DNA from: Candidatus Omnitrophota bacterium
GTDB taxonomy: Bacteria > Omnitrophota > Gorgyraeia > 2-02-FULL-51-18 > JAGOUK01
Reading direction: 5' to 3'
Assembly: GCA_015231685.1 (NCBI GenBank)
Contig: JADGBA010000019.1
Location: forward strand, 1 to 15,135
Length of the DNA: 15,135 bases
Made by a program: the position numbers and the translations under genes. Below, one piece after another: positions 7,446 through 14,663 of the stretch. Numbering within the stretch: position 1 is the first letter of the stretch; each line of letters begins with the position of its first letter. The notes below the pieces were generated by a model that was given only the letters and a program-made list of their open reading frames with translations, did no database searches and had not been told where the DNA came from.

Positions 7446-8627
7446 AACGCAGGGCCTCAGCCGGTCTCATGGAAGCGGCCGCAATGGCAGGATAAACCGT
7501 CGAGACGAGGCTCAAAATCAGTGCCGCAACCGCCGTCACCACCGCGTCCTCCAGACGCAAAGCAACTGGCAGCCGGCTGAAATAATACACGCTCGAGGGA
7601 ATTTCGATGATCGGATACCGGTCCAGAGCCCAACATATGCCCACGCCGGCCATGAACCCCAAAGCGGTCCCCAGCGTTCCGATCCATAACCCACAAGAAC
7701 AAAGATGCGCACAAGGTGCGGCCCCGACGCGCCAAGAGCCTTCAAAATGCCGATGTCCTTCGTCTTGTCCATCACAAGCAGCGTCAGCGTGCCTACTATA
7801 TTGAAACAGGCCACAAGCACGATGAGCCCGAGAATCACAAACATGACCGCTCGCTCAAGCTCCAAAGCCTCGAAAAGCGCCGCGTTCATATCCCGCCAGG
7901 TGCGCACATAAAACTGAAACCCGATTCGCTCCTGCAGGGCCTGCCGGTCCCGGATGGCCGCGGCGGGGTCCGTGTATTTGATGGCGACCGCGGTCTGGGC
8001 GCCCTCCAGCCCAAAAGCATCCTCGGCCAAATCCAGCGGCAGATACACAAGGTTGGCGTCATAATCGTACATTCCGGAATGATAGAAGCCCGAAATCGTC
8101 AGCCGCAGGCGTTTTTGCTTGTAGGGGGAAATCAAGGTCACCTCGTCCCCGATCGCGCATCCCGTCAGCATGCCCATCACATCGCCGATGAGAATTTCCT
8201 GCGCGCCCTCGGCCGGATAAGCACCCTCCTTGAGATAATCCGCGATCCGTGTCACTGACTCTTCATCGGCCCGGCGGGCGCCCTTGACGAGCACACCCCG
8301 GGAAACCTTGTTTCTCTGAAAAACCGCCTGACCTTCGACGAACGCGGCAACGGCCGAAACATCGGGAGAGCTGCTCCGGACGCTTTCAAGAAAAGACTCA
8401 TCAAAATTCGTGGGCTGTTCCGGCTCGATGACCGCATGGGCGTAGGTCCCGACCACACGTTCGGTCAGATCGGCCTCGAACCCGCTCATCACCGCAATCA
8501 CCACGATCAGGGCCGCCACACCCACCGCCACTCCGAGCACCGCGATGGCGGAGATGACTCCTATGAATGGATGTCGTTTTTTGGAAACGAAGTAACGCCA
8601 GGCCAGGGTGACTTCGAAGGGAATCAT
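7438..8627 (-). CDS. lolE: LolC/LolE-type lipoprotein-releasing permease, frameshifted
   Basis: An inner-membrane permease of the LolC/E (MacB/FtsX fold) family. The first ~315 codons read in one frame: IPFEVTLAWRYF, a first membrane helix (~21-47), SGFEADLTERVVG, a periplasmic domain, a second helix (MFVILGLIVLVACFNIVGTL) and the coupling segment DIGILKALGAS. After RIFVLVG the family sequence continues in another frame as GTLGTALGFMAGVGI and runs to the hallmark C-terminus SMRPAEALRYE at 7438. One base is missing near 7687-7690; restoring it gives ~396 aa, close to the family's normal length. Left unrepaired, the first frame ends at 7536 with unrelated sequence and loses the last two membrane helices. 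Because Lol function is normally essential and the rest is intact, a sequencing error or a very recent mutation is likely. Only one permease gene is present, so it may work as a homodimer (LolF-like), or the second subunit is elsewhere. It lies 9 bases after lysS. Confidence 0.88.
7685..7692 (-). other. Single-base frameshift site in the Lol permease gene
   Basis: On the minus strand the codons GTG GGT TAT GGA TCG give VGYGS and then non-homologous sequence. Adding one T to the TT run gives GTG GGT TTA TGG ATC GGA ACG, which reads VGLWIGT and rejoins the family sequence without a gap. The site has no canonical slippery heptamer, so programmed frameshifting is not suggested. Confidence 0.85.
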
Positions 8628-8636
8628 CGGGCCCGA

Positions 8637-10082
8637 TCAGTGCCGCTGAGGTTTCATCTGCGGAAAAAGAATCACTTCCCGGATCGTGGGCTGATCAGTG
8701 AGCGCCATCACCAGGCGGTCCACCCCGATCCCAAGCCCTCCCGCCGGCGGCATCCCGTATTCGAGGGCCCGCACAAAATCCGTATCAATTTTTCCTTCGA
8801 TATCGCCGTCCGGCTCATCCAGATCCGCCCTGAAGCGTTCCATCTGTTCAGAAGGATCATTGAGCTCGGAATAGCCGTTGGCAATCTCAATCCCCCCGAT
8901 ATAAAGCTCGAATCGCTCCGAAAGGCGCGGGTCATTCTTCTGGCGCTTGGCCAATGGGCAAAGCTCCGTAAAATAATCGGTCACAAACACCGGATGCTTG
9001 CGCTTGGCCGGCTCGATGAGCTCCCCGATGATCTTGAGAAGCTTGGTTCGGGAAAGGTCATTTTCGGCGAGGTTTACTCCCCTCGCTTTGAGCTTTTGGG
9101 CCCACACCGGAGTATCATCGTCCGGCAGAATGCCGTAGGCTTCCTCCATCAGCTTCGAAAAGGAGACGCGCTCAAACACGGACAGATCGATTTCCATCCC
9201 CTGCCAGTTGATCTTTTCGGTCTGACGGGTGCGAAGCGCGGCGCTGCGAATGATCCCCTCGCAAAGGTCCATGGTGTCTTCGGCGTCAAAAAATGCCGTG
9301 TACACCTCAAGCATGGTGAATTCCGGATTGTGCCGCGTGGAAATCCCCTCGTTACGGAAGCTCTTGTTGATCTCGTACACGCGCTCGAGACCTCCGACAA
9401 GCAGGCGCTTAAGATAAAGCTCCGGCGCGATCCGCATATACAGGTCGATATCAAGCGCTTCGTGATGGGTCCGGAAGGGCTTTCCGGCCGCTCCGCCCGC
9501 GATCGAATGCATCATGGGCGTTTCCACCTCAAGATAGCCGCGCTCATCAAGAAAGCGGCGTATTTCCGAGACGACACGGCTGCGTGTACGAAAAATTTCT
9601 CGCACCTCCGCGTTACCCGCGAGGTCCGCGTACCGTTGACGATAACGCGTCTCCACATCCTTCAGTCCGTGCCATTTTTCGGGAGGCGGATGCAGCGCCT
9701 TCGAAAGTATCCGAATCGAGGAAACCTGAAGAGTGGCCATCCCCGTCTTTGTCGTGAACAGTTCGCCCGTCGCTGAAATCATGTCGCCGAGGTCCAGATG
9801 TGACACCAGCTCCGCCTCTTTGGGGTCCAGCTGGGTCTTTTTGATGTAGATTTGCATCCGGCCGGCGGAGTCCAGCAAATCGACAAAGATGGCTTTGCCG
9901 AAAGAGCGCCAGGCCATGATTCGGCCGGCAATCTTCGCCGCTGTGCCTTCCTTGAAATCCGCCAACACCTGTGTGATCGGCTGGATTCCGGGCTCCCGCC
10001 CGCCGTAGGGCTCAAAGCCCAGCGCGCGAATCGCATCGAGATGCTGTTTTCGGATCTGGATCTGTTCGTTGTCTTCAGTCAT
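8637..10082 (-). CDS. lysS: Lysyl-tRNA synthetase, class II
   Basis: A 481-residue class IIb lysyl-tRNA synthetase that charges tRNA-Lys in the cytosol. An N-terminal OB-fold anticodon-binding domain (AKIAGRIMAWRSFGKAIFVDL, ~49-69) is followed by the class II core. ETPMMHSIAGGAAGKPF marks motif 1 and the substrate loop, FRNEGISTRHNPEFTMLE is motif 2, and GLGIGVDRLVMAL near the C-terminus is motif 3. The length is slightly below the usual 490-505. It starts 15 bases after the mfd stop and ends 9 bases before the Lol permease start. No Shine-Dalgarno precedes the ATG at 10080-10082, but a perfect extended -10 box ends 10 bases upstream, so its mRNA may begin at or next to the start codon. Confidence 0.98.
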   Translation of the reverse strand: MTEDNEQIQIRKQHLDAIRALGFEPYGGREPGIQPITQVLADFKEGTAAKIAGRIMAWRSFGKAIFVDLLDSAGRMQIYIKKTQLDPKEAELVSHLDLGDMISATGELFTTKTGMATLQVSSIRILSKALHPPPEKWHGLKDVETRYRQRYADLAGNAEVREIFRTRSRVVSEIRRFLDERGYLEVETPMMHSIAGGAAGKPFRTHHEALDIDLYMRIAPELYLKRLLVGGLERVYEINKSFRNEGISTRHNPEFTMLEVYTAFFDAEDTMDLCEGIIRSAALRTRQTEKINWQGMEIDLSVFERVSFSKLMEEAYGILPDDDTPVWAQKLKARGVNLAENDLSRTKLLKIIGELIEPAKRKHPVFVTDYFTELCPLAKRQKNDPRLSERFELYIGGIEIANGYSELNDPSEQMERFRADLDEPDGDIEGKIDTDFVRALEYGMPPAGGLGIGVDRLVMALTDQPTIREVILFPQMKPQRH

Positions 10083-10091
10083 TGAATGCGC

Positions 10092-10100
10092 ATTATATCA
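10092..10100 (-). promoter_or_regulatory. Extended -10 promoter for lysS overlapping the mfd stop
   Basis: Reading on the minus strand, TGATATAAT is a perfect TGnTATAAT extended -10 element, and its TGA is the mfd stop codon. A weak TTAAAA lies 17 bases upstream as -35. The expected start of transcription is near 10085-10082, at or within three bases of the lysS ATG. Since no ribosome binding site exists there, a leaderless lysS mRNA would be consistent. The short gap leaves chance as an alternative. Confidence 0.45.
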
Positions 10101-12008
10101 CTGGTTCGGCCGGGTTTTAAGAGAATCGATCGCGTCTTTGAGAAGACGGCAATAGAGATCAAATCCGATCGTCGAGACGTATCCCGACTGCTCCATCCCG
10201 AGAAGGTTTCCCGCGCCCCGGATTTCCAGGTCTTCCATCGCGATCTGAAAACCGGCACCGAGGTGACTGTGTCGTTCCACCGCCCCGAGCCTCCTCTGCG
10301 ATTCGTGCGTCAGTACGGCGCCCTGAGGAATCAGCAAATAAGCATAAGCCTTACGGTCGTACCTTCCGACCCGGCCTTTGAGCTGATAAAGCTCGGACAA
10401 ACCGAATTGGTCCGCCCGATTGATGAAAATCGTATTGGCATTGGGAATATCGATGCCCGATTCAATGATTGTCGTAGCCACAAGAACATCAATTTGACCG
10501 TGGATGAACTGATGCATCACCGCTTCCAGTTCGGACGAATGCATCTGTCCGTGCGCCACGGCGATACGCGCCTCAGGCGCCGCGCGCCGTACCCGCTCGG
10601 CCTCCCGCTCGATTCCCTCGACCCGGTTGTGAATAAAAAAGACCTGCCCCTTACGGCCCAGCTCCCGCCGGATACCCTCCCGAATAATTCCGGCGTTATA
10701 CGGCATAAGCCGGGTCTCGATGGCCAACCGGTTCGTGGGCGGAGAATTCACGACCGACATATCCTTGCCGCCCACGAGGGACATATAGAGCGTTCGGGGA
10801 ATCGGGGTAGCGGTCAGCGTCAGGACATCCACCAGAGTGCGATAATGTTTGAGCTTTTCCTTGTGCTTGACGCCGAAACGCTGCTCCTCGTCGATCACCA
10901 CGAGCCCCAGGTCCTTGAATCGGATATCGTCTGAGAGAAGACGATGCGTTCCGATCACCACATCGCACTCCCCCGTGGCCAACGCGCGAATGATGGTCAA
11001 TTGCTCAGTACGGGACTGAAACCTCGAAAGCATCTCCACCCGCATCCCGAAGGGCTCGAAGCGCGATCGAAAGGTTTCCATATGCTGCTCCGCCAGGAGC
11101 GTGGTCGGAACAAGGACCGCGGCCTGCTTGCCGCCCGCGACACTTTTGAACACCGCACGGATCGCGACCTCGGTTTTGCCATACCCCACGTCCCCGCAAA
11201 TCAAACGGTCCATCGGTCTCGCGCGCATCATGTCCCGCGTCACGTCCTCGATGGCCCTTTTCTGATCCGCGGTCTCTTCATAAGCAAAGCCCGAGGCCAG
11301 CTGCTGTTCCCAGCTTCCGGGAGGGCCAAAGGCATGACCCGACAGAAGTTCCCGCTGGGCCTGGAGTTCCAGCAGGTCTTTGGCGTAGGCCAGAATTCCC
11401 TCTTGAGCCCGCGCGCGAATCTTAAGCCAAGCCTTGGTTCCAAGTTTGGAGAGCCGAACCTGCGAGGCGACTCCCGGAGCGATGTATCTCTGCACCAAAC
11501 CCAAATCATCCAGAGAGACATACAGATTTTCGGCGCCGGCGTATTCAAGAACCAGATGCGGCTTGGACTTCTCCGCTCCCGGAACACTCAGTTTTTTGAC
11601 GCCGCGGAAGATGCCGATCCCGTGCCCGACGTGGACCACATGGTCTCCGGGTTCAATGTCAACAAAAGGTTGGACCGGCTTTTCGCCCCACTGCCACTCG
11701 ATACGCTTCAGACGACGCGCGGAGGTCCGGCTGGCCGTCGGCAGCACCACCACCATGCGATGCGGTTCCAGCAATTTACCGGAGGCCGGGTCGTAAGAAT
11801 GCAGGGTTTCAATCGTATTGTCTTCGAGGCTGATGCGAATCGGGAAGGAAAACCCCCACGGAAAAACATCGAGAATGCCTCCGCGGTGAGTAAAAGTCGC
11901 GGGATCGGTCACTTCGGGCTCGCGGGTGTAGCCCAAATCCCGCAGAGCCGCGAGTCGTTCTTCCAGAACCACTTCCTCGCCGACCGCAAACGAAAGAGAG
12001 TGGATCAC
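10098..12008 (-). CDS. mfd: Compact transcription-repair coupling factor Mfd lacking D1, D3 and D7
   Basis: A 636-residue Mfd homologue, little over half the usual ~1150. Residues ~5-92 match Mfd domain D2, the UvrA-binding module (RGGILDVFP, PIRISLEDNTIETLHSYDP). After a ~25-residue basic linker (RTSARRLKRIEWQWGEKP) comes the RNA-polymerase-interaction domain (~117-185: PGDHVVHVGHGIGIF, LYVSLDDL). The translocase follows: Walker A GDVGYGKT (272-279), DEEQ box (373-376), TATPIPR (399-405), TTIIESGIDIP (512-522), QLKGRVGR (542-549) and the TRG region DLEIRGAGNLLG (593-604). The protein stops right after the motor at DAIDSLKTRPNQ, so D7 is absent; D1a, D1b and D3 are absent too. Mfd removes RNA polymerase stalled at DNA damage and recruits UvrA. 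I start it at GTG 12008, which overlaps the argS stop as GTGA with GGAAAAG upstream. An in-frame ATG at 12152 lies deep in argS, and its extra 48 residues show no Mfd similarity. The motor and polymerase-binding parts look intact, so it is probably functional. Confidence 0.93.
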   Translation of the reverse strand: MIHSLSFAVGEEVVLEERLAALRDLGYTREPEVTDPATFTHRGGILDVFPWGFSFPIRISLEDNTIETLHSYDPASGKLLEPHRMVVVLPTASRTSARRLKRIEWQWGEKPVQPFVDIEPGDHVVHVGHGIGIFRGVKKLSVPGAEKSKPHLVLEYAGAENLYVSLDDLGLVQRYIAPGVASQVRLSKLGTKAWLKIRARAQEGILAYAKDLLELQAQRELLSGHAFGPPGSWEQQLASGFAYEETADQKRAIEDVTRDMMRARPMDRLICGDVGYGKTEVAIRAVFKSVAGGKQAAVLVPTTLLAEQHMETFRSRFEPFGMRVEMLSRFQSRTEQLTIIRALATGECDVVIGTHRLLSDDIRFKDLGLVVIDEEQRFGVKHKEKLKHYRTLVDVLTLTATPIPRTLYMSLVGGKDMSVVNSPPTNRLAIETRLMPYNAGIIREGIRRELGRKGQVFFIHNRVEGIEREAERVRRAAPEARIAVAHGQMHSSELEAVMHQFIHGQIDVLVATTIIESGIDIPNANTIFINRADQFGLSELYQLKGRVGRYDRKAYAYLLIPQGAVLTHESQRRLGAVERHSHLGAGFQIAMEDLEIRGAGNLLGMEQSGYVSTIGFDLYCRLLKDAIDSLKTRPNQ

Positions 12009-13690
12009 ATCTTTTCCGGGGCGGACACCCCCAGGAGGTGAAGGCCTGAGCGGATCACCTGCTTGACCGCGCCGATCAACAAAAGACGCGCCCGGACCAA
12101 CCGCGGGTCGTCGCCCAAAACCCGGTGTTTTTGATAAAACTGATGAAAGCACGCCGCCAGATCATTCAGGTATTCCACCACAAGATGCGGATCCAGAAGT
12201 TCCGCGGCGCCGCAAGCGGCCCGGGGATAAAGACGCAGGCTTCTCAAGAGCGAGATCTCTTCGGGCTCTCCGAGTGTTTCAAGGTCGGCAGCGACGGCCG
12301 CATCCGTCTCGATACCGTTTTCTTTGGCGGTGGTCTGAATGCTCGTGATCCTCGCGTGTACATATTGAATATAAAAAACCGGATTGTCCGCGCTTTGCCG
12401 CTTGGCAAGCTCCAGATCAAAATCCAGATGCGAATCGGATTTACGCATCAAATAGAAGAAGCGGGCCGCATCACATCCAACCTCATCTACAAGCTCCCGC
12501 AAGGTAATAAATTCCCCGGCGCGGGTCGACATCCGGAGCTGCTTTTCCCCCTCATAGAGGGTTACGAGCTGAGCAATCAGGACATGAATCTTGCCGGGAT
12601 CATTCCCCAGCGCGGCCTGAGAGGCTTTGAGCCTCGCAATGTAACCGTGATGATCCGGGCCGAGGATATCCACCAGGAGATCGAATCCACGCTCGAATTT
12701 ATCACGGTGATAGGCGATGTCCGGCATAAGGTAAGTGTAGTTCTTGTCGCTTTTGACGATCACACGGTCTTTATCGTCTCCGTACGCGGTGCTCCCCAGC
12801 CAAACGGCGCCTTCCTTCTCATAAACCGACCCCTTGGCCTTAAGCGCGGTTAACGCCTCTTCCACGGCGCCGGACTGCATCAGTGTCTCCTGACTGAAAA
12901 AGCGGTCAAATCCCACACCGAAGTCATCCAGATCCCGCCGGATCATTTCCATAATGTGTGTTCGGGCGTAGTCGGAGGCCTGCTCTCGAGCCGTGACCTC
13001 ATCGTTCAACCAGTCGCGGCCCCTTTCCTCCAGCATCTTTTCGGCAATCACCTTCAAATATTCACCCTGATAACCGTTTTCCGGAAACCGGGCTTCCAGC
13101 CCCACGGCCTCTCGAGAACGCGCGAGAAGCGATGCGCCCAAGGCTTCAATCTGAACGCCGACATCGTTGTTGTAATACTCAGAGGCGACTTCGTAACCGG
13201 AAAACCGCAGGATCCGCACCAAACTGTCTCCAAGGGCCGCCTGCCGTCCGTGCGCCACCGTCAGAGGACCGGTCGGATTGGCGCTCACGAACTCGACGAG
13301 GGCCCGCCGGCCGCGCCCGGCCTCACCACGCCCATAGCCCTGCGGGTCTGCAAGGATTTCCGGAACGACTGACTGCAACGCCCGTCCGGACAGATGCACA
13401 TTGATAAAGCCGGCACCGGCCACTTCGGCGCGGTCCACCCACTCCGCAATGCCCTGAGACCCTGCGGCGGCGGCAAAGCGTTCCGTCACTTTCTGTGCCA
13501 AAACCCGGGGGGCGGTGCGCGCCTTTTTGGCGAGCTTCATGGCCAGACTCGAGGCGAGCTCGCCGTGCTGGGCGCTTTTGGGAACCTCCATCGGTATTTC
13601 GTCAAGCTCATCCGCCAGCTCACCCAAAGCCGACCGGGTCGCTTCCTTCAGGGAGGCGGCAATTTTCTGTTCCAAAATGCTCGATTTCAT
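12005..13690 (-). CDS. argS: Arginyl-tRNA synthetase
   Basis: A 561-residue class Ia arginyl-tRNA synthetase. The ArgRS-specific N-terminal domain occupies ~1-110. VEFVSANPTGPLTVAHGRQ (132-150) is the HIGH-motif region, with Thr144 in place of the first histidine. GPDHHGY (344-350) lies in the catalytic core. RMSTRAGEFITLREL (386-400) stands where KMSKS is expected and lacks its second lysine, a common ArgRS degeneracy. The C-terminal anticodon-binding DALR domain starts near NPVFYIQYVHARI (436-448) and closes with the typical ending GLHLLGVSAPEKM. The ATG overlaps the rsfS stop as ATGA, with GGAGG about 10 bases upstream. The stop overlaps the mfd GTG. It charges tRNA-Arg; nothing suggests loss of function. 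Confidence 0.97.
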   Translation of the reverse strand: MKSSILEQKIAASLKEATRSALGELADELDEIPMEVPKSAQHGELASSLAMKLAKKARTAPRVLAQKVTERFAAAAGSQGIAEWVDRAEVAGAGFINVHLSGRALQSVVPEILADPQGYGRGEAGRGRRALVEFVSANPTGPLTVAHGRQAALGDSLVRILRFSGYEVASEYYNNDVGVQIEALGASLLARSREAVGLEARFPENGYQGEYLKVIAEKMLEERGRDWLNDEVTAREQASDYARTHIMEMIRRDLDDFGVGFDRFFSQETLMQSGAVEEALTALKAKGSVYEKEGAVWLGSTAYGDDKDRVIVKSDKNYTYLMPDIAYHRDKFERGFDLLVDILGPDHHGYIARLKASQAALGNDPGKIHVLIAQLVTLYEGEKQLRMSTRAGEFITLRELVDEVGCDAARFFYLMRKSDSHLDFDLELAKRQSADNPVFYIQYVHARITSIQTTAKENGIETDAAVAADLETLGEPEEISLLRSLRLYPRAACGAAELLDPHLVVEYLNDLAACFHQFYQKHRVLGDDPRLVRARLLLIGAVKQVIRSGLHLLGVSAPEKM

Positions 13691-14055
13691 TGCTTCTTAT
13701 CCTCCTTCGCACGCGGACGACTCATGCGCGCCGCGTCTCCCCACAAGCGCTCCAGATCATAAAATTTGCGCGTCTCCTCCAAAAAGATATGCACCATCAC
13801 ATTGCCGTAATCCAGCACCACCCAGTTCCCTTCCCGCACCCCGGCGCGCCGGATGACCCACTCGTCCTGAGCGCCCATTTCCTTCTCAATGAATTCCGCG
13901 ATCGTACGCGCACGGACGCTCGAGGTCGCGCTCACAAGAACGAAGGCATCACACACACCGGATACCTTCCGAAGATCCAGAACCGTGATGTCCTCCCCGC
14001 GCTTCTCCTCCGCGATTTTGGCAATGCGCTCGGCGAGATCCAATCCGGAGCTCAT
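13687..14055 (-). CDS. rsfS: Ribosome silencing factor RsfS
   Basis: A 122-residue RsfS (Iojap/DUF143) protein, which binds ribosomal protein uL14 and blocks joining of the ribosomal subunits when nutrients are low. Conserved elements are DITVLDLRKVSGVCDAFVLVSA, REGNWVVLDYGNVMVHIF, and ETRKFYDLERLWGDA, in the usual order and length. The start overlaps the nadD stop as ATGA and the end overlaps argS as ATGA. The nadD-rsfS pairing is widespread in bacteria and supports both names. Confidence 0.97.
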   Translation of the reverse strand: MSSGLDLAERIAKIAEEKRGEDITVLDLRKVSGVCDAFVLVSATSSVRARTIAEFIEKEMGAQDEWVIRRAGVREGNWVVLDYGNVMVHIFLEETRKFYDLERLWGDAARMSRPRAKEDKKQ

Positions 14056-14663
14056 GGGAACTGTCCCTTTAGACGGGCTGAACTGTATAATTTACGCTGC
14101 ATGATGTACCTGTACACTCCCGTTGGCAATTCCTTCCGGCAATTGATGTTCTGAAAAAGCATTTCGCGCACGGCTGTCGACGACACCTTCACCGGCGGCA
14201 TTTCAAAAAATCGTGCTTTGAACGCCGGCTTGATCGCCGGCACAGGCGCCTCCGGCCTTCGTGCGACGGCCAGCGTCGCAAGTTGCAGAATTTCCTGATG
14301 CCTTTTCCATTGTCCAAAATTCTTCAGCACATCGCTCCCGCACAAAAAAAAGATTTCCGTCCCTGCCGCCAGCCTGGACTTCAAATACCTCAGCGTGTAT
14401 ACCGTATACGACAGCCGCTTCTGCCGGGTTTCATAAAGGCACAATCGCGCCCGGGATTCGTTCTTCAATGCGATCCGTAACATCGCCAGACGGTCCGATA
14501 ACGGGACCGCCGACTCGCGTGCCTTGAGGGGATTTTTTCGTGAAGGCACCACGTAAACCCGCTCCAGGCCCAAGGCCTTCACCGCCGAACGCATCAGCCG
14601 CAGGTGACCAAGATGAACCGGATCAAAGGTTCCGCCCAAAACACCAACCCGCCGCTTGTTCAC
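14052..14663 (-). CDS. nadD: Nicotinate-nucleotide adenylyltransferase
   Basis: A 203-residue NadD, which adenylates nicotinate mononucleotide to deamido-NAD in NAD synthesis. GGTFDPVHLGH (10-20) is the nucleotidyltransferase T/HxGH signature. Further marks are SRKNPLK (41-47), FLCGSDVLKNFGQW (106-119) and VKVSSTAVRE (158-167), the ISSTxIR-type phosphate-binding motif. The start codon is GTG, overlapping the proA stop as GTGA, so translation is probably coupled to proA. It is followed by rsfS with an ATGA overlap. The family-typical PTGVYRYI region lies near the C-terminus, followed by a short tail of about 15 residues. Confidence 0.97.
   Translation of the reverse strand: MNKRRVGVLGGTFDPVHLGHLRLMRSAVKALGLERVYVVPSRKNPLKARESAVPLSDRLAMLRIALKNESRARLCLYETRQKRLSYTVYTLRYLKSRLAAGTEIFFLCGSDVLKNFGQWKRHQEILQLATLAVARRPEAPVPAIKPAFKARFFEMPPVKVSSTAVREMLFQNINCRKELPTGVYRYIMQRKLYSSARLKGQFP

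Noticed and set aside
7685..7692. Programmed ribosomal frameshifting in the Lol permease gene
   Set aside because: The site (GTG GGT TAT) lacks a canonical slippery heptamer, I see no clear downstream hairpin, and such regulation is not known for this family.
8436..9776. 446-codon open frame on the plus strand opposite lysS and the Lol permease
   Set aside because: It spans two convincing minus-strand genes and their junction; no motif or ribosome site supports it.
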